From: Branchiostoma belcheri
Lineage: Eukaryota; Chordata; Leptocardii; Amphioxiformes; Branchiostomatidae
Assembly: GCF_001625305.1 (NCBI RefSeq)
Contig: NW_017804020.1
Span: forward strand, 4,439,144-4,503,143
Reading direction: 5' to 3'
DNA length: 64,000 nt
The position numbers were made by a program, and so were the translations under genes. The notes beneath the pieces are model-generated. The model did no database searches, was not told the origin of the DNA, and saw only the letters and a list, made by a program, of their open reading frames with translations. Shown here piece by piece: positions 1 to 13,800 of the stretch (within the stretch, counting starts at the first letter, position 1; the number at the start of each line of letters is the position of its first letter).

Positions 1-1576
1 ATGTATAACTTTTGGCTGGATTCTGGTCAATTTTTTCTTGGTTTTCAAAAAACATTAAATTGTAAAAAAAGAAATTTAAATTACTTTGTTTTTCCACTTA
101 AATTTCCTTTACAACCAAGACCCAAGAAATCAGTGGTGCCATGCCCTGGCATACATTCATAATCATAATATACCATGCATACAAAATCACTGTCAGTAAC
201 AAATCTACAGACCCGACAAATACAAATAAAAAAACAACTACCTTGTGGTCAAATAATCATATGACCATGCAAAATATATACATTATACAGATCCATTCAC
301 CAATGTTCTAAGATATACATATACATGACATCTCATAATCAAAAAATTAACAATATCCTTGTTACAATGACTATGTCCCTGACACTTTTCTTATGGAATG
401 ACTGAAAAGATCATAATATATATATGTCCAACCTTGAGACACAAGCAAGCTACATTACACAATGTTAACTATTACTGTGTGGGGACAATCTATTAATTCT
501 ATCAAAGAGAAATCATTCTGTCAGTACATTCTCTCAAAACACATCAGAAATGCAACCTGTATGAGAAGAAAACTTACTGTGATTGACAGTGTGTGTTGTC
601 TTCGTCTTTCCCTGTTTTATTATGTGTACTTTCTGATGTGTTATTATTTTTCCTGGAAGAATTTTCATTCATGCAACTGAGAAACAAAGATATCAGCAGC
701 AAGACGTGATTTTTTGAAAGAATTCTAACCAACAAAAAATATTTAAAAATCTTGCAGCCAACAAATGATATGATTGTTTCAAGAAATTATAATCTCACCA
801 TTGCACAGTCCTAGAAAATCAAGAAGTCAAAATATTCCTACCAGCTTTGGAAGAGGAGTTTTAACTGGGGCATGAGGAACAAAAATGCATTTTCAAAAAG
901 GCAAGAATGCTTAAAAAGAATGTTTTTTTTCTTGAAGCAAGACACATAAGGAATGTACCCTGGAGCTACCTAATAGTACTTTACATAAAATCTTGCTATC
1001 TAGCTACACATACTGTGTAAATGATCATCAACAATTTCATTTGTTCCATTGGATTCTATGTAGAAAGGACATGTTTTCAAATTTTCCCACTGAAATTTTA
1101 AATTGAGGGACTTGATTTGGAAAGGGAGCAGAAACATTGCAAATTTGGAGGGGATGACGCTGTGTCATTGAAGTAGGGATCCAGCTGTAGTAGCAGCAGT
1201 AGTTAAGGGGGGTCTTTATTGTCAGGGGGTGAATCTTGTTGATAGGGGGTTCTCATATGTTGGAGAGCTGTTGTTTTGGTGTCAGCTGGATTGACTCAAA
1301 TGGGTTGTCTCCCTCTCCCTGTAGGGGAAAATCAGAGAAACGTAAGGTTAGTTCAGTGGGAAGTAAATTATTATACTCTGTCCACTGTCATACATGTACA
1401 TGTATATATAACAAACCATGGCTTCCCCACCCTCTACAGACCATGGCTGGGAGTTAACAAGGTCATCTGAGGTTTGGAGGTGATTGGCAAGTTTGCCTAC
1501 TAGACTTTAAAAGCTGCATGATTTTGACTAATCAACAGATGATGATCCGATAGTTTCATCAGGTTGGTAAGTCACT
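1..1576. other. non-coding flank downstream of ELAPOR
   Basis: I found no exon with conserved protein content here. The sequence is AT-rich and only short chance ORFs occur. The last recognised ELAPOR exon ends at a clear GTAAGT donor (minus strand, 1882), so this stretch may be the last intron, and the true terminal exon may lie here unrecognised or to the left of the window. Confidence 0.5.
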
Positions 1577-1829
1577 GAGTAAAGAGGCTCTTTTTACACA
1601 ACCAAGTCTTTTATCCAGACGACATTTTGGAGACCGATTGTAGATACAGTTCCCTATAACCACGCATATATGTAGATATGTAAATATTGTACATTTGGGA
1701 ATGCATCCATAGCAGAGACACCTGTGCTGCAGTGTAATGTGAACCAGTCAGAATTGCCCTGAGGAAGGTGACAGATGGTAACGTTGGCTAAATAAAAGAC
1801 TTGGTTATGTAAAAAGAGTCTCTTTACTC
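1577..1829. repeat. MITE-like element with 38-bp terminal inverted repeats
   Basis: The left end (1577-1614, beginning GAGTAAAGAGGCTC) is an almost perfect inverted copy of the right end (about 1792-1829). The element is about 253 bp and non-coding, which suits a non-autonomous DNA transposon. A 12-bp direct repeat, CAACAGATGATG, occurs left of it (near 1533) and immediately right of it (1830), but the left copy is about 30 bp away, so it is not a clean target-site duplication. It lies 53 bp downstream of the last recognised ELAPOR exon. Confidence 0.7.
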
Positions 1830-1882
1830 AACAGATGATGTTGATGATTTTCAGGATTAGACACTGGAGAAGAGTGACTTAC

Positions 1883-4800
1883 CGCCATCTTGGACTGCAT
1901 CTTGTTCTTGAACTTGTTGAACAGCGTGGACGCCGAGTTCCCGCCCTCGTTGAAGATGACCTCATCCTCGTCCTCCCCATCATCCACGCAGGACTCCACC
2001 TTGGGGAGTTCTCCCGGCTTGGAGGAGTTCTGCATCAGCCGCATGTACTTGTACTCCAGTCTGGGGGGAGGGCAAAAACACAACATCAGAGAAACTCAAG
2101 ATTATGGACTTTCCTGTTTCCCGAAAGCTTAAAATGTATCAGTGTCTCGCGTTCCTGCCTTTCTACTTACTTCCTGTTCTTCCTCCAGAAGTAGACCAGC
2201 ATACAGACCAGCAGGATGGAGCAGCAGGTGGCCAGGCCTACACCAATCTGGACCTGAGGGGGAGAAACAACATTATTGACGGTGTTTCTTTGGAAGGTGT
2301 AACAAACACAACATGTCATAAATAGCACTGACAACTACCCAACTCATCATTTTTTCAGAGACACATACCAGGTGACCAACTCTGCATAAGGACCATCATC
2401 ACCATTATCTATCAACAGCATGACAAAGAATCCTGTCTACAGGAACAACTTATCTACTGTGACCATACTATTTCTTTAAAGTGGTAGAATGAGTCATGTT
2501 TGACTGTAGATCATAACCTACCATAGGGTCCCTGATGGAGAGAACATGGCACTTCTTAGTCTGTGTCTGTGGAAGGGCCACACCATCACGACAGGTCCTG
2601 CAACACAGTACACAATTTAACAAGCCTTCACTTTGTATCACTTTTATTACACGCTTAGGTAGGGCCACATTCATATACTTCATATCATACCAGAAACTGT
2701 GAGACTATCTTTACACTGCCCCTCATTGGAATTATTCTTCCATAAAGTACTAGCGAAACATCACAAACAAACAAACTGTTGTACCTGTACTCTGTCTGTG
2801 TCCAGAGGAACTGGGTGACCTGTTTCCCATCCTTACACTGCCCCTCGATGCTTTGGTAGTCCTCCTCAGTACACAGGGGACAGGCCTGCCGCGTGTGCCA
2901 CAGGAAGTGGAAGTCACACCCTGGGAACAATAGCAAACAAACAAAAATGACTTCATGTTGCTTGTGATTTCTTATTAAAAAGTTTTACCTACAAGTCTCT
3001 TTTCAAGTAATGTTGCTTAAACAATCCTTTCAAGATTTTGCAGATGAAGACAAGACCCGAGAAAGAAGCAATCTGTTCCTAAAAGATGCAGCAGAACTGA
3101 AATCCTGACCTGTACAAGTGCCTGTAGGACAGCCCCGTGGGAGTTCTATCTTCCCTTCGTCCGTTTGGGTGTAGTCACAGCGCAGGTAGATAAGCGTCCG
3201 CCGGCCTTCAGGGCAGGCCATGGTGGACCTACAGGGTACAATCACACATCAATCATCATGGTAAAACCTGTATTATTGCTAGATATCTGATTTGATGTGG
3301 TTTCTGTGCAATTAGTTCTTACTCTGTACTGGTAACATTAGCTATATCAACACGGTACTTTCAAACATCCGTCTCAAGCATGGAAAGTATAGGATGCAAA
3401 AAGGACTGTCAGAATATGGAACTAATAAAAAATATCATGTAACTTCCTAACACAGTACATTTGAGTGATATGTAGTTTCTTTTCTCTTTGGCTTTGCATC
3501 AGTCTCAGAGTCTATAACAGTTACTGAAAGCTGTTTTCTCAATCAGGCAATGCAAAACACTACTGTCAGAACAATAAATCCTAATATACATTGTAGTCTA
3601 CAGAAACTCGGATAAGTTTCTTTAATTTGAAAGTGTACACCCATGACTCACTTTTCTGACTGGAACTCGAACATGAGATCGTGGATGCCGTCCTTCTCCG
3701 GATCAAACAGGTCGACCATCTCAGACATCGCTGTTCCCGTGTTGTTGACGCCAGACAGGGTCACGTTCAGCAGGCGATCTCCCAGACTGGAAAACAATGG
3801 GAAAATTGTACTTTTGTAGTCTACTATTATAATTGTGTTTTCACTAGGATTGGCTTAACAGAGTATCAATGAAACAGTTATTCTAGGGTTCCATGATTTC
3901 TAGTTTGTATAATAAGTATGTGTACATTATATAATGCTTAGGTATATAAGGATCCTACTTTTGGAACCGGCAACTTCTTGCTTCTTTTTTTCCGGTTGAC
4001 TTGTCACAATTGACTACGTACCTAAATCTAAGCTACTCATTCCAAGTACAGGTGATTGATTGATTGATCCTTACCTGTCAGGCTGTGCAGAGATGACCTG
4101 AGCGATGCCCTTGTTGTTGGTAGGGATGATGGTGGATCGACACACCATGCCTTTCACCACATCTCCAACCTCTCCAGGCTGCCGGGACACAACATGACAT
4201 TTGGTCAGTACAACATTAAAGTACATAGAGGCTGTGGAAACAAACTTATTTCCTAACTTTCTAAGAATCATGAATTGGGAAGAGTAACCTAAGAACTAAG
4301 TGTTGAGAAGGCTATATTAGCAATCTTAGTTAAACTTTTACAGATTGCACTGCCACTGAAAACCATATAAGGGATAACTTTGACACAGTACTCCCTTATT
4401 TAGCTCTCACAATTTACCTTGACTTCACATGCTTCAAATTTGCACACACAGAAGTTTCAACACATTTTCCAGTGACGTACAATGTAGGGAATAATATGAA
4501 TTATAGGAATTATCAAGATACCAAATTAAGCAATGTTGAAAACACATATCAAAGAAACTGTCCGTGAATGCTCCCTTACCCTGCCGCCCTGTCCCTCCAC
4601 AGATGTGATGTTGTCCAAACACGAGGCCTCTCCGATCCCATTGTTCCCACACAGAGAGATGTTGAACTGGTAGTAGTACCGTGTACCCATCGCCGTGAAG
4701 GTTGGGGCAGACTGCACTGTGTGGAACCTGGGAGGCAATGAGTAAAACAATTATCAGTCAGTGGAAAACCTCACTCATGTTAGGCAGGGTATATATATAC

Positions 4801-7800
4801 AGGCTATTCGGTGGGGAAGTCTTCTTTGCATTATAAAGGGTTGAACTTTGTGACAACATCACAGATGTCACTCATGTGATACTACCCATTGGTCAAATTA
4901 TCACAAATAGTTGGTCAATTACAAGGTATACTACAAAACGAACAAGGAAGAAAAACTGACCCTTTCAGCCCTGTCAAGTCAAACTTGTGCCCTTGTGCAT
5001 CAGTGTAGGTGCAGTCACTGTAGCAGGCTGTTCTGTCTTCATTGCTGAAACACAGTCAAATTTCATTAGGACATACCGAGGGTTAGATATACATACAGTT
5101 TAATGTTGATGTCTGATGGCTGATACATTTGTCCTATTTTGATGCTTAATTACATATCCATAATACATACAGAAAAAAATCCACTCTAAAAATCTACTCT
5201 AGTTGTGAAAAGTATACTAATCACAACTACATCGTCTTGTGACAATTTTTGTACTGTATTCAGGATATCATCAGTATTACTAGTATGATTGAGCAACCCC
5301 ATTACACAATGCATCCCCATTAATAAGAATACAAACTGTAGAACATTACCTGGTGGTTCCCTCACTACAGGGCACACAGGGGCCATCATCAGCACCGAAG
5401 TTCAGGTACGTTCCTACAGGTCAACAGGAGGGGAGTTAGCCACTATACATGTGCATGTCAGTGTCCACACTCTGGTAAAATGTGCAATTCTACACGTAAA
5501 GATTCTCATAGATAGGAGTCTCTAAAAGATCTGACTTGCACCTCAAGGCACTAATAGTGAAGTCCTTACCTTTGGGACACTGCTCACATGTGTTGGTGTC
5601 TGGGTTGGCAAAAAAGCCCCTCTTACAAGGGATGCACCTGTACATTTGAGAAACCACATACTTTAGACATTACATGTACATACTGGCTTTACAGACACTT
5701 ACAAAATACTGCTGATTCACAAAACGTATGAAAAACAATGAAAAGGTGTCACAAACAGTATCTGGTTTGAGCTATACTATGGGCCCCTCAGGTGAAGAAA
5801 TACACAGCGTGAGATTCATCTCCGCACGCGGGGTTGGCACGTTCGTGTGAAACGTCCCGTAGCCCCGTGAGCGCACGCTGTCGGTATGTGGGGCCCATAG
5901 GCGTGTATCACTTCCCCTAGCTGCACGCTCGCACGACCGGAGCTATCGCGTGTATTCCTTCCCCTAGCTGCACGCTCGCACGACCGGAGCTATCGCGTGT
6001 ATTCCTTCCCCTAGCTGCACGCTTGCACGCCGGAGCTATCGCGTGTATCCCTTCCCCTAGCTGCACGCTCGCACGACCGGAGCTATCGCGTGTTTGCCTT
6101 CCCACTGCCCACACTTCGCACGACCGGAGCTAACCTTACGTGTATTTCCTCAATACGAGCCGAGTAAACACGCATTTCGCGACCGTATAATGTGAAACGG
6201 AAGGCCGGACGTTTTGACTGCCTGGATGTGCGGATGGACCTATCGGCCGAATCAGTTCAGACACGTGAATTGATTAAAAACAAACGAGGTTTACGAGCGG
6301 GAGAACGGCGACGTGTTTTCAACGGACCATTTTGATACGGTGCGCGGTATAATTTTCGCGTAGGGACATATCACACAACCGGCGCGTCGATACTTACAAC
6401 AGCAGACATTAACCACTTAGATTTACACAGACATGTGTTTACTGACTCCAACAGAGATATGTTACGGTGTTTTAGGAGCGTCTTTTTTTACAATGCACTT
6501 TTCTTGATGATCATCTTTTCCACGACTATTAAAAGTGTACAACGTGAAAAACGAAAACTGAGAAGACGAAGTAGTACCCGCCGGGGCTAGGGGAAGGATC
6601 ACACGAACGTGCCAACCCCGCGTGTAAAGAAGAATCTCACGCTGTGTTTTTCTTCATTTTCGATACCCCATGTATACCTGCTGGTTTAGATGACACTTCA
6701 GCACACTTCATTTTGATTTCTTACAGAAATCTACACATCAATCCTTATACAAATCGATATCAAGGTTTGACCAACCTAATGCTTGTTTAATGTGATTTGA
6801 TGTTCTAGCTACACTCAGTTTCATCCATCATACCTGGCGTTCTTACTGCCCTGAGGACAGGCGGTGCAGGATGATGCTCCTCCGTCCACTGTGTTGGTCA
6901 CATTGATCATGTAGATACGCGCCCTGAAACACAAACAATATACAGTAAGTTACGTATACCATGATATCACTTCAGCAGAGGATGAGTTACCAAAGATAAC
7001 ACCCTAAGCATAATACACAAGAGCTGTAAGTCATCTGTCAAAACTTAAGACAGAAGTAGAAATATTAAAGGTCTGTCCTGCATTCTTCCATAAATGAGGT
7101 CCAATCTAGTGAAAAAAATCTGCTCAAATATGCTCCTTTCATTGATCATCTCTACTGTGGGTCACACATACATAACTTCAACTGCAGGTGAATATTATAT
7201 ACCAATGGATATACAATTATCACGACCCATTAAGATGAGACTGAATGTATGACTTACATGTAGCTGGGGAAGTTTTGTTGGTTCTCCCCGAACACCTCGT
7301 CTGTCTTCTGGAACGCCCAGGTGAAGGTCATGGCGTCCTGCGCCGTGATCACGAAACTGCCAAGGTCAACAACATGGAGGTCAGAGGACACTAACTCTTG
7401 GTTTTTACATTGTACAAAATCTTGTGTCTGGTAGCTGGGACCCTTTTGGATAATAGTAACAAATTCATATACATCTCCAAAGAACACTATTAGTAAACAT
7501 TTACTAAACCGGTCAAAATTTCACCAGGGACACACTATTTCACTAGACACACTAAGTACATGCACTCACCTGTACTGCTGCTTGCTTTGGCCACCACTCC
7601 AACTTTCTATGACCTTGGTGCCCCGTCCCTCAATTTCCTATGAGAATAAAAGACTTTAACTGTCAGTATTGTCAGTAAAAGAGGTGCCTGATGTAATAAT
7701 GTCCAGACAATGCCTGACATATTACGAAATTAGAAGAATAACTGAACCATTACTAGAAAAATAGTTGAAAATACTGGTACTAGTACCAGTGCTTAAACAT

Positions 7801-10800
7801 TCTGCTCTAGCACACTCATGAAATTCAACACACTGTTAGAACAACATTTTAGTACAGTTGTATCTACTTCAATGATAATCACTGGAAAACTATACATTTT
7901 ATTTTTGTTTCTCAAGAAACGTTCTCACCTGCATGAAGAAGAGCTGACACTCAGACTCACAGACAGTGTCAAACACGAAGGTGATGCGGCCAAACTCGCC
8001 AGTCGACCCCGGGATCTGGTCACGGTATCCCTCCGTGCGCAGCGCCAGTACGAGATACGCATCGTCGGCATTCCCAACCCCAGAGTGGATGTGATCGCCG
8101 GCCAGCTCCCAGCCCCGGGTGGACGCACAGCCACGGACTGGACAGGGGTAAATTTCCATCACTCAACAGGCAGAAAAACACCACCTGCCTTTGCAGGTTA
8201 GTGTGTGTGTGTGTGTTTTTTTTTATTTTTATTTACTTCATATTCACCACAAAACAAGGCTCATGGCTCATGGGAGCCACTTAAATGTTTTGGGTTACTG
8301 TATAGCCAGTGAGGACAGATGTTTGTTTACCTTAGACTTGAAAAGTTTAAGGTTATACCCATTTGGGAAACAATCACGTGGTAGCTTGTTCCATAGTGAT
8401 GTTGTTCTAGGAAACAAGCTTTTAGCATGGAACTTCCTCTTAACAGGTGGCAAAATTAAAGCTGGCTAAGTCTTTGATTTTTGAAATGTTTCCCTACCGT
8501 GCACACTGATACAGGTCATCTCCATGCTGGCTGGGAGGCTGTTCCACCACTTGTACTGGTGGCTGTAGTTAGGCTCCGTGTTTGGGGGACAGTTCTGACA
8601 AGCTGGAGAGGTAAAAAAAACCATCAAGTCCTGATGACAAATTTGCTTACATGTATATATAATGCTACATGTTAATGTCTTAAAAGACGTTTTCCTTACA
8701 ATTTCTAGTTTAAGCCATACTTCATCAAATATACCAGTACTACCTGTATTTGGTAGTGATGCTAGTCAATTATATGTTGTCTGCATCAATGCAAAAATCC
8801 TGCTAAATAAAGTCTAACTTAAAGGTAAAAGAAATGGCTGACAGTAAGGCATGATCAACGAGCCAGTGCACTCACATTGTTCCCCCTCAGAGAACTGGTT
8901 TGCGGGGCAGAACTCGCAGACGGTTGCTGTCTGGTTAGGGAAGGCCATGCCGGGGTTACAGGGCGGACACGGCTCCTTGGCTCCTGACGCTGGCAGCTTG
9001 ACGGCTCCGTTGATGTCATCGCGGCAGATCTTTGGTTCAATCCACTTGTACATCAGCTGGGTCTGAGGGAATTATAGAAAAAAGATATTTTCCTAGTACA
9101 TGAACGAACATGCTTGCTTTGTGCTATATAGTTGTAATAATGAATCATATTCAAAACTGAATGCAGTGGCAGTTTGTACATGTACATGTAAGTAAGGCTC
9201 AGGTCACTAAGTGAAACTGGCACTAGAGATATGAAAAATTATCCAGATTTAGAATGTTAACCCCTATTCCTATAGTACAATGCTAGGGCTTTTCAATCTG
9301 ATTTAGTGTACCTGCTTGTTCTCATCACATGGAGTGTGTGTCTGAAAGTAGTCCTGGGCTTTACATGGTGGCATCGGGGTACACTGTGCTGCACCAGCCT
9401 CTGTGAGGGACAAAAAATCAGGGTCTTTCAATTGCTGTAGACTAATTCCTGATACAAAGTGAGTGAGTAAGTGAGTGAGTGAGTGAGTGAGTCAGTCAGT
9501 CAGTCAGTCAGTCAGTCAGTCAATAAATGGTTCAATGGAATCATGTAAACTATATATATTGAGGCAAGGAGTAATGCAGTCAGTATACAATTCAATGAAT
9601 TTGTTGACTTCATCAAGACACAACAACACAGTCACTGTGACATATTACAGACACGTGACCCAATGTACATGTACATGTAAGCCAGGTTAGTAAAGGTGAA
9701 CAATACCTGCATACTCAGTGGCATTACAGGCTACACATTCATCTGAACCCTCATGTTCCGCATGCTGGTTACGCGGACATTTTGCACATCTGGAAAGTTA
9801 ACGCACGACAAAACAAAACCCAGCAAAATTACATTTAATGTCAACACAATATTACACCCTAGGGCTCTTCTGTGGGGGTTCATACAGTTGCACTGAAATT
9901 ATTTTTCAGCTTATTTCTTTTCATGATTGCTGACGTTTTTTAAGCTGTGTTGACCCTATAATTAACAGGTGAAAAAATATTTTAAAATAATGCTGTCATA
10001 AGAATGTAAGATTATTTTCCCATAATTTCAGTGTGCGTAAAATACATGTATGAACCCCATGCAAAGCCCTAATAGTACAATGTATGTAGTAGAAGTTGTG
10101 ATCTGGACAGAACTGCATTGAATCATTTTTTGTCTGATTTAAGACTGAAAGAGCTTGTAATGTTGGGTTTTGCTCAATGGGTCTGTTTCTGTTTTTATTA
10201 TCCATGTTGGAAGCAAAACATTGATTCATGAATTTGTTGATTGTGGCATTGATGGGTGGAAGAAATTTGATTGGGTCAAACCATAGCCTGGATTCAACAC
10301 TTAACTGAACCCTTTTCAGCAGCAAATGTAGAGACTGTCAGTTGGTATTGCTTGTATCTGCTAGATCACAAGTTCTACTTCACAGTTACTACACAGTCTG
10401 TAGTCGTGTCACGTTTACCTGAGTAGTGGCTTCTGGGACAATTCTGACATCCCCTTTGGCCTGCCTGGGGCTGGTGGTGATTCTCCTCACAGATCTGACA
10501 CCTGGAAATGGTCGAGGTGCAGCGCAGCAGGAGAGCAGGACAGGAAAGACAGACATGAGGAANNNNNNNNNNNNNNNNNNNNNNNNNNNNNNNNNNNNNN
10601 NNNNNNNNNNNNNNNNNNNNNNNNNNNNNNNNNNNNNNNNNNNNNNNNNNNNNNNNNNNNNNNNNNNNNNNNNNNNNNNNNNNNNNNNNNNNNNNNNNNN
10701 NNNNNNNNNNNNNNNNNNNNNNNNNNNNNNNNNNNNNNNNNNNNNNNNNNNNNNNNNNNNNNNNNNNNNNNNNNNNNNNNNNNNNNNNNNNTTGGAATCC

Positions 10801-13800
10801 GCAGAATTTACGTTCCAATAATATCAATCCCTATTATTATAATGTATTCGCCCAAATCTCCCACAGTCCCCTTCAAAATCTTGCAGTTTCGCCAGAATCG
10901 GCGAAACTGGACTACACAGCCAAATTACATGGATTAAAATCGCGTCAATCGCGGCAATCGAAACGATACCGATCAAAAATGTAGGGAAGGCTTGTCGGAA
11001 GATTTTGAAAATTAATTTTCGCCGTTCAACGCACCCTTCCCAGAGGTGTGCGTGCGTGCGTCGGCAAAGGTCCCGCTGGTCCCGCCTCGCAACTCGCTCG
11101 AACTTTTCGGCGTGGATATGTCGGATGTTGACGGATTTAATTTGGTATTTTTCTTAAACCAAGGACTATTTTTAACATTTATATCTATGTCCCTCCGAAG
11201 GTTAATTGAAAACAACACGTAACTTGGCAATATTGTTTCCCTGTTCGTAATAGAATTGACGCGGAAGAAGTTCGTGGACGAAAGGTAGGCTAGATTTATT
11301 TCGATTACACTGACTGACCTTAACGTTACTGACTTTAAATTTATATCTCGATGTACCAGCGAAATTTGTGCTGCCAAATTTGCCCCTCAACATGCAAAAC
11401 ATGGGTTGAAATTCAAAATTTTTTCGGGGGGAACATGCCCCCCCCCCCAAAAAAAAGCCGGGCCTACTAGGGCTCTAGTGGCGCCTGTGGCGTGATGGCT
11501 CGCGCCTTCGGCGCTTAATGCGGGGAAAATTTTCAATCAAAACCTCGTCCTCCCCATACGAAAGTTCACTCTCTGTGATTCACGCCGGGGGGAGGGCATA
11601 GGAAATTTTTTTGAGCCGGGGGGAGGGCATAGGAAATTTTTTTGAGCCGGGGGGAGGGCCTAGGAAATTTTTTTTTACCTGGGGGGAGGGCCTAGGAAAT
11701 TTTTTTTTTACGCTACTCCCGGCGAAGTTTATAGCGAGGTCACTGCCCTCTTGGTAGGGGTAATAAAACTGAGCTAAGTGCTAGCAAAATTTGCCCTTCA
11801 AAATGCAGGAAATAACGTTTCAGAGGGTCTAGATTTCAAAATTTTCCCGGGGGAGCATGCCCCCGGACCCCCCTAGATAACGTCGCGCCTTCGGCGCGAC
11901 GCCTCGCGCCTTCGGCGCTCGCAAAGATAGTGTACATGGCAGAAAATCTCGCCCCCCCAGTCAAAATTTCGTGCCGCCGCCTCTGAGATGGAGACATCGC
12001 AACAACATTCACGAATAGTCAGGAATGGGTACAGTACAACACATTTTCAGCAAAAAAGATATTATTGGTGATTTTCCCCGACAATTTTGAACAGCTAGTT
12101 CCTGATCGTCGGAAAAGACATTGAAGTATTGATATTGATTCAAAATTGTAGGTAAATCATTACATGAAAGGTGAAATGAAAGGATTTCAATCTGCTGTCA
12201 ACTAGAAGCATTGTCAAAAAAATCTCAAAATGGCAAACATATGGTCAACACAAATTTGATGCCAGCTTTTAGATTTCCCTGTTACGCAGCATACATGTCT
12301 CCACAATGCATTAACTTAAAGATATTTGAAACAACAACTTTTGAAACAGCAAGATGTCATAGAATATCCTCAATAAATATTGTTTTCAAGGCATACATGT
12401 CTCCACAATGCATCAAGATATTTGAAACAACAACTTTTGAAATAGCATAATGTCATAGAGATAGAATATCCTCAACAAAGATTGTTTTCAAACAAGAAAT
12501 ACTGGATTAGATCTAGGTGTTAGTAAACAGTGACTAGAAGCCACAGGTGCCAGTTCAGATCCAGTTTCACCCTTTTAATCTCAGACAACAACCTCTAAGC
12601 CATTTCCCCTTTATACCAAAATGTCAAACTCTTCAGTTGGTATCATAAAAGGGAGTTTGATGCATTATACAATGACCCTTTTAAACTGCATTAAGGGGAT
12701 TGGCAAAACGAATACAGGAGAAACATTATACTTTATAAATAACCTAGAGGTTTTATCTTTAGACAACAGTATCTTAGGATAATCTCAAACAGTTTTTAGT
12801 GACTTTTATTCAGTCAATAAGGGTTTGAAACACATACAACTTATCATATGTCATCAAAACAGAAAAAGACAAAATCTCGAGGCAGACTTTAGTTGAGAAA
12901 TATTTGAGTGAGGCACCAACAAGCCCCTGGTTAGAACCTAAAGTCCTAACATATATACAAAAGTCATTGCTACCTGTAGAATCTAATGGAGATTGACAGA
13001 AGAAGATTAACAATGAGGCAGAGTTAGTACAGAGAAGTAGGCAACAATATATTTAGGAGAGGAAATGCCAACATGTTGTTGGCCGGTGTTACAGAGATGT
13101 GCAAGGTGCGACAGTTAGAAGTTGAGGCAGAGAAGTTGACCACACCTGTGAGTCACCTGTCCACCACCAGCACCCACCTGTCAATCAAACCACCTGCACA
13201 CCTGCAGGCCTCACCAGTATCACAGCTTAGGCCACACCAATTTGATTTGTTGGTTCTCAGATTTTTTTTAAATATGGTTAACTGGAAAAACCTAATGATA
13301 AGCAAAGTCTGAGGACCTGGTTGATGCCTTGTTGGACTTATGTAGTAAATACAGTGTCATATTCAAGTTTTCTTCCTAGCCCTCTAATTTTATGATGCCC
13401 GCTTGCTATCTTTTCAACTAAAATGTCTGAGAACCAACGAAATGGTGTGGCCTTAGTAATACTTTTTCTTTCTTAAAAGAACACAAAAAAGCAGGCCAAA
13501 TGGTTCCACACCTTCCACCACCTTCCTGTCTACCATATAGATATAGACACAACATTGTCATCTTAGAAACAAAATAAAGTTGTTGTTTTTTTAAATCAAA
13601 GACTACATGAATTCAAACAAACATTTCTAAACAAAGTGTTAGATATTACAACACTGTGGTGTTATGTCTATAACAGGAATACAAACAGGACATACGTAAC
13701 GATTCTCTCTAAACATGTTAACATAAACATTGTGTTAATCATGAAAACGATTTTCACATAAGTCAAGAACTAGACTGTGTGTTACTCACTCTGACTGCCC

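Noticed and set aside
5917-6114. Repetitive minus-strand ORF
   Set aside because: It follows the 47-bp minisatellite inside an intronic element.
5911-6150. CRISPR-like spacing of repeats
   Set aside because: Units are contiguous without unique spacers, and the genome is eukaryotic.
10375-10827. ORFs running through the N gap
   Set aside because: Most residues are undetermined. Only the real ELAPOR exon at 10419-10501 is supported.
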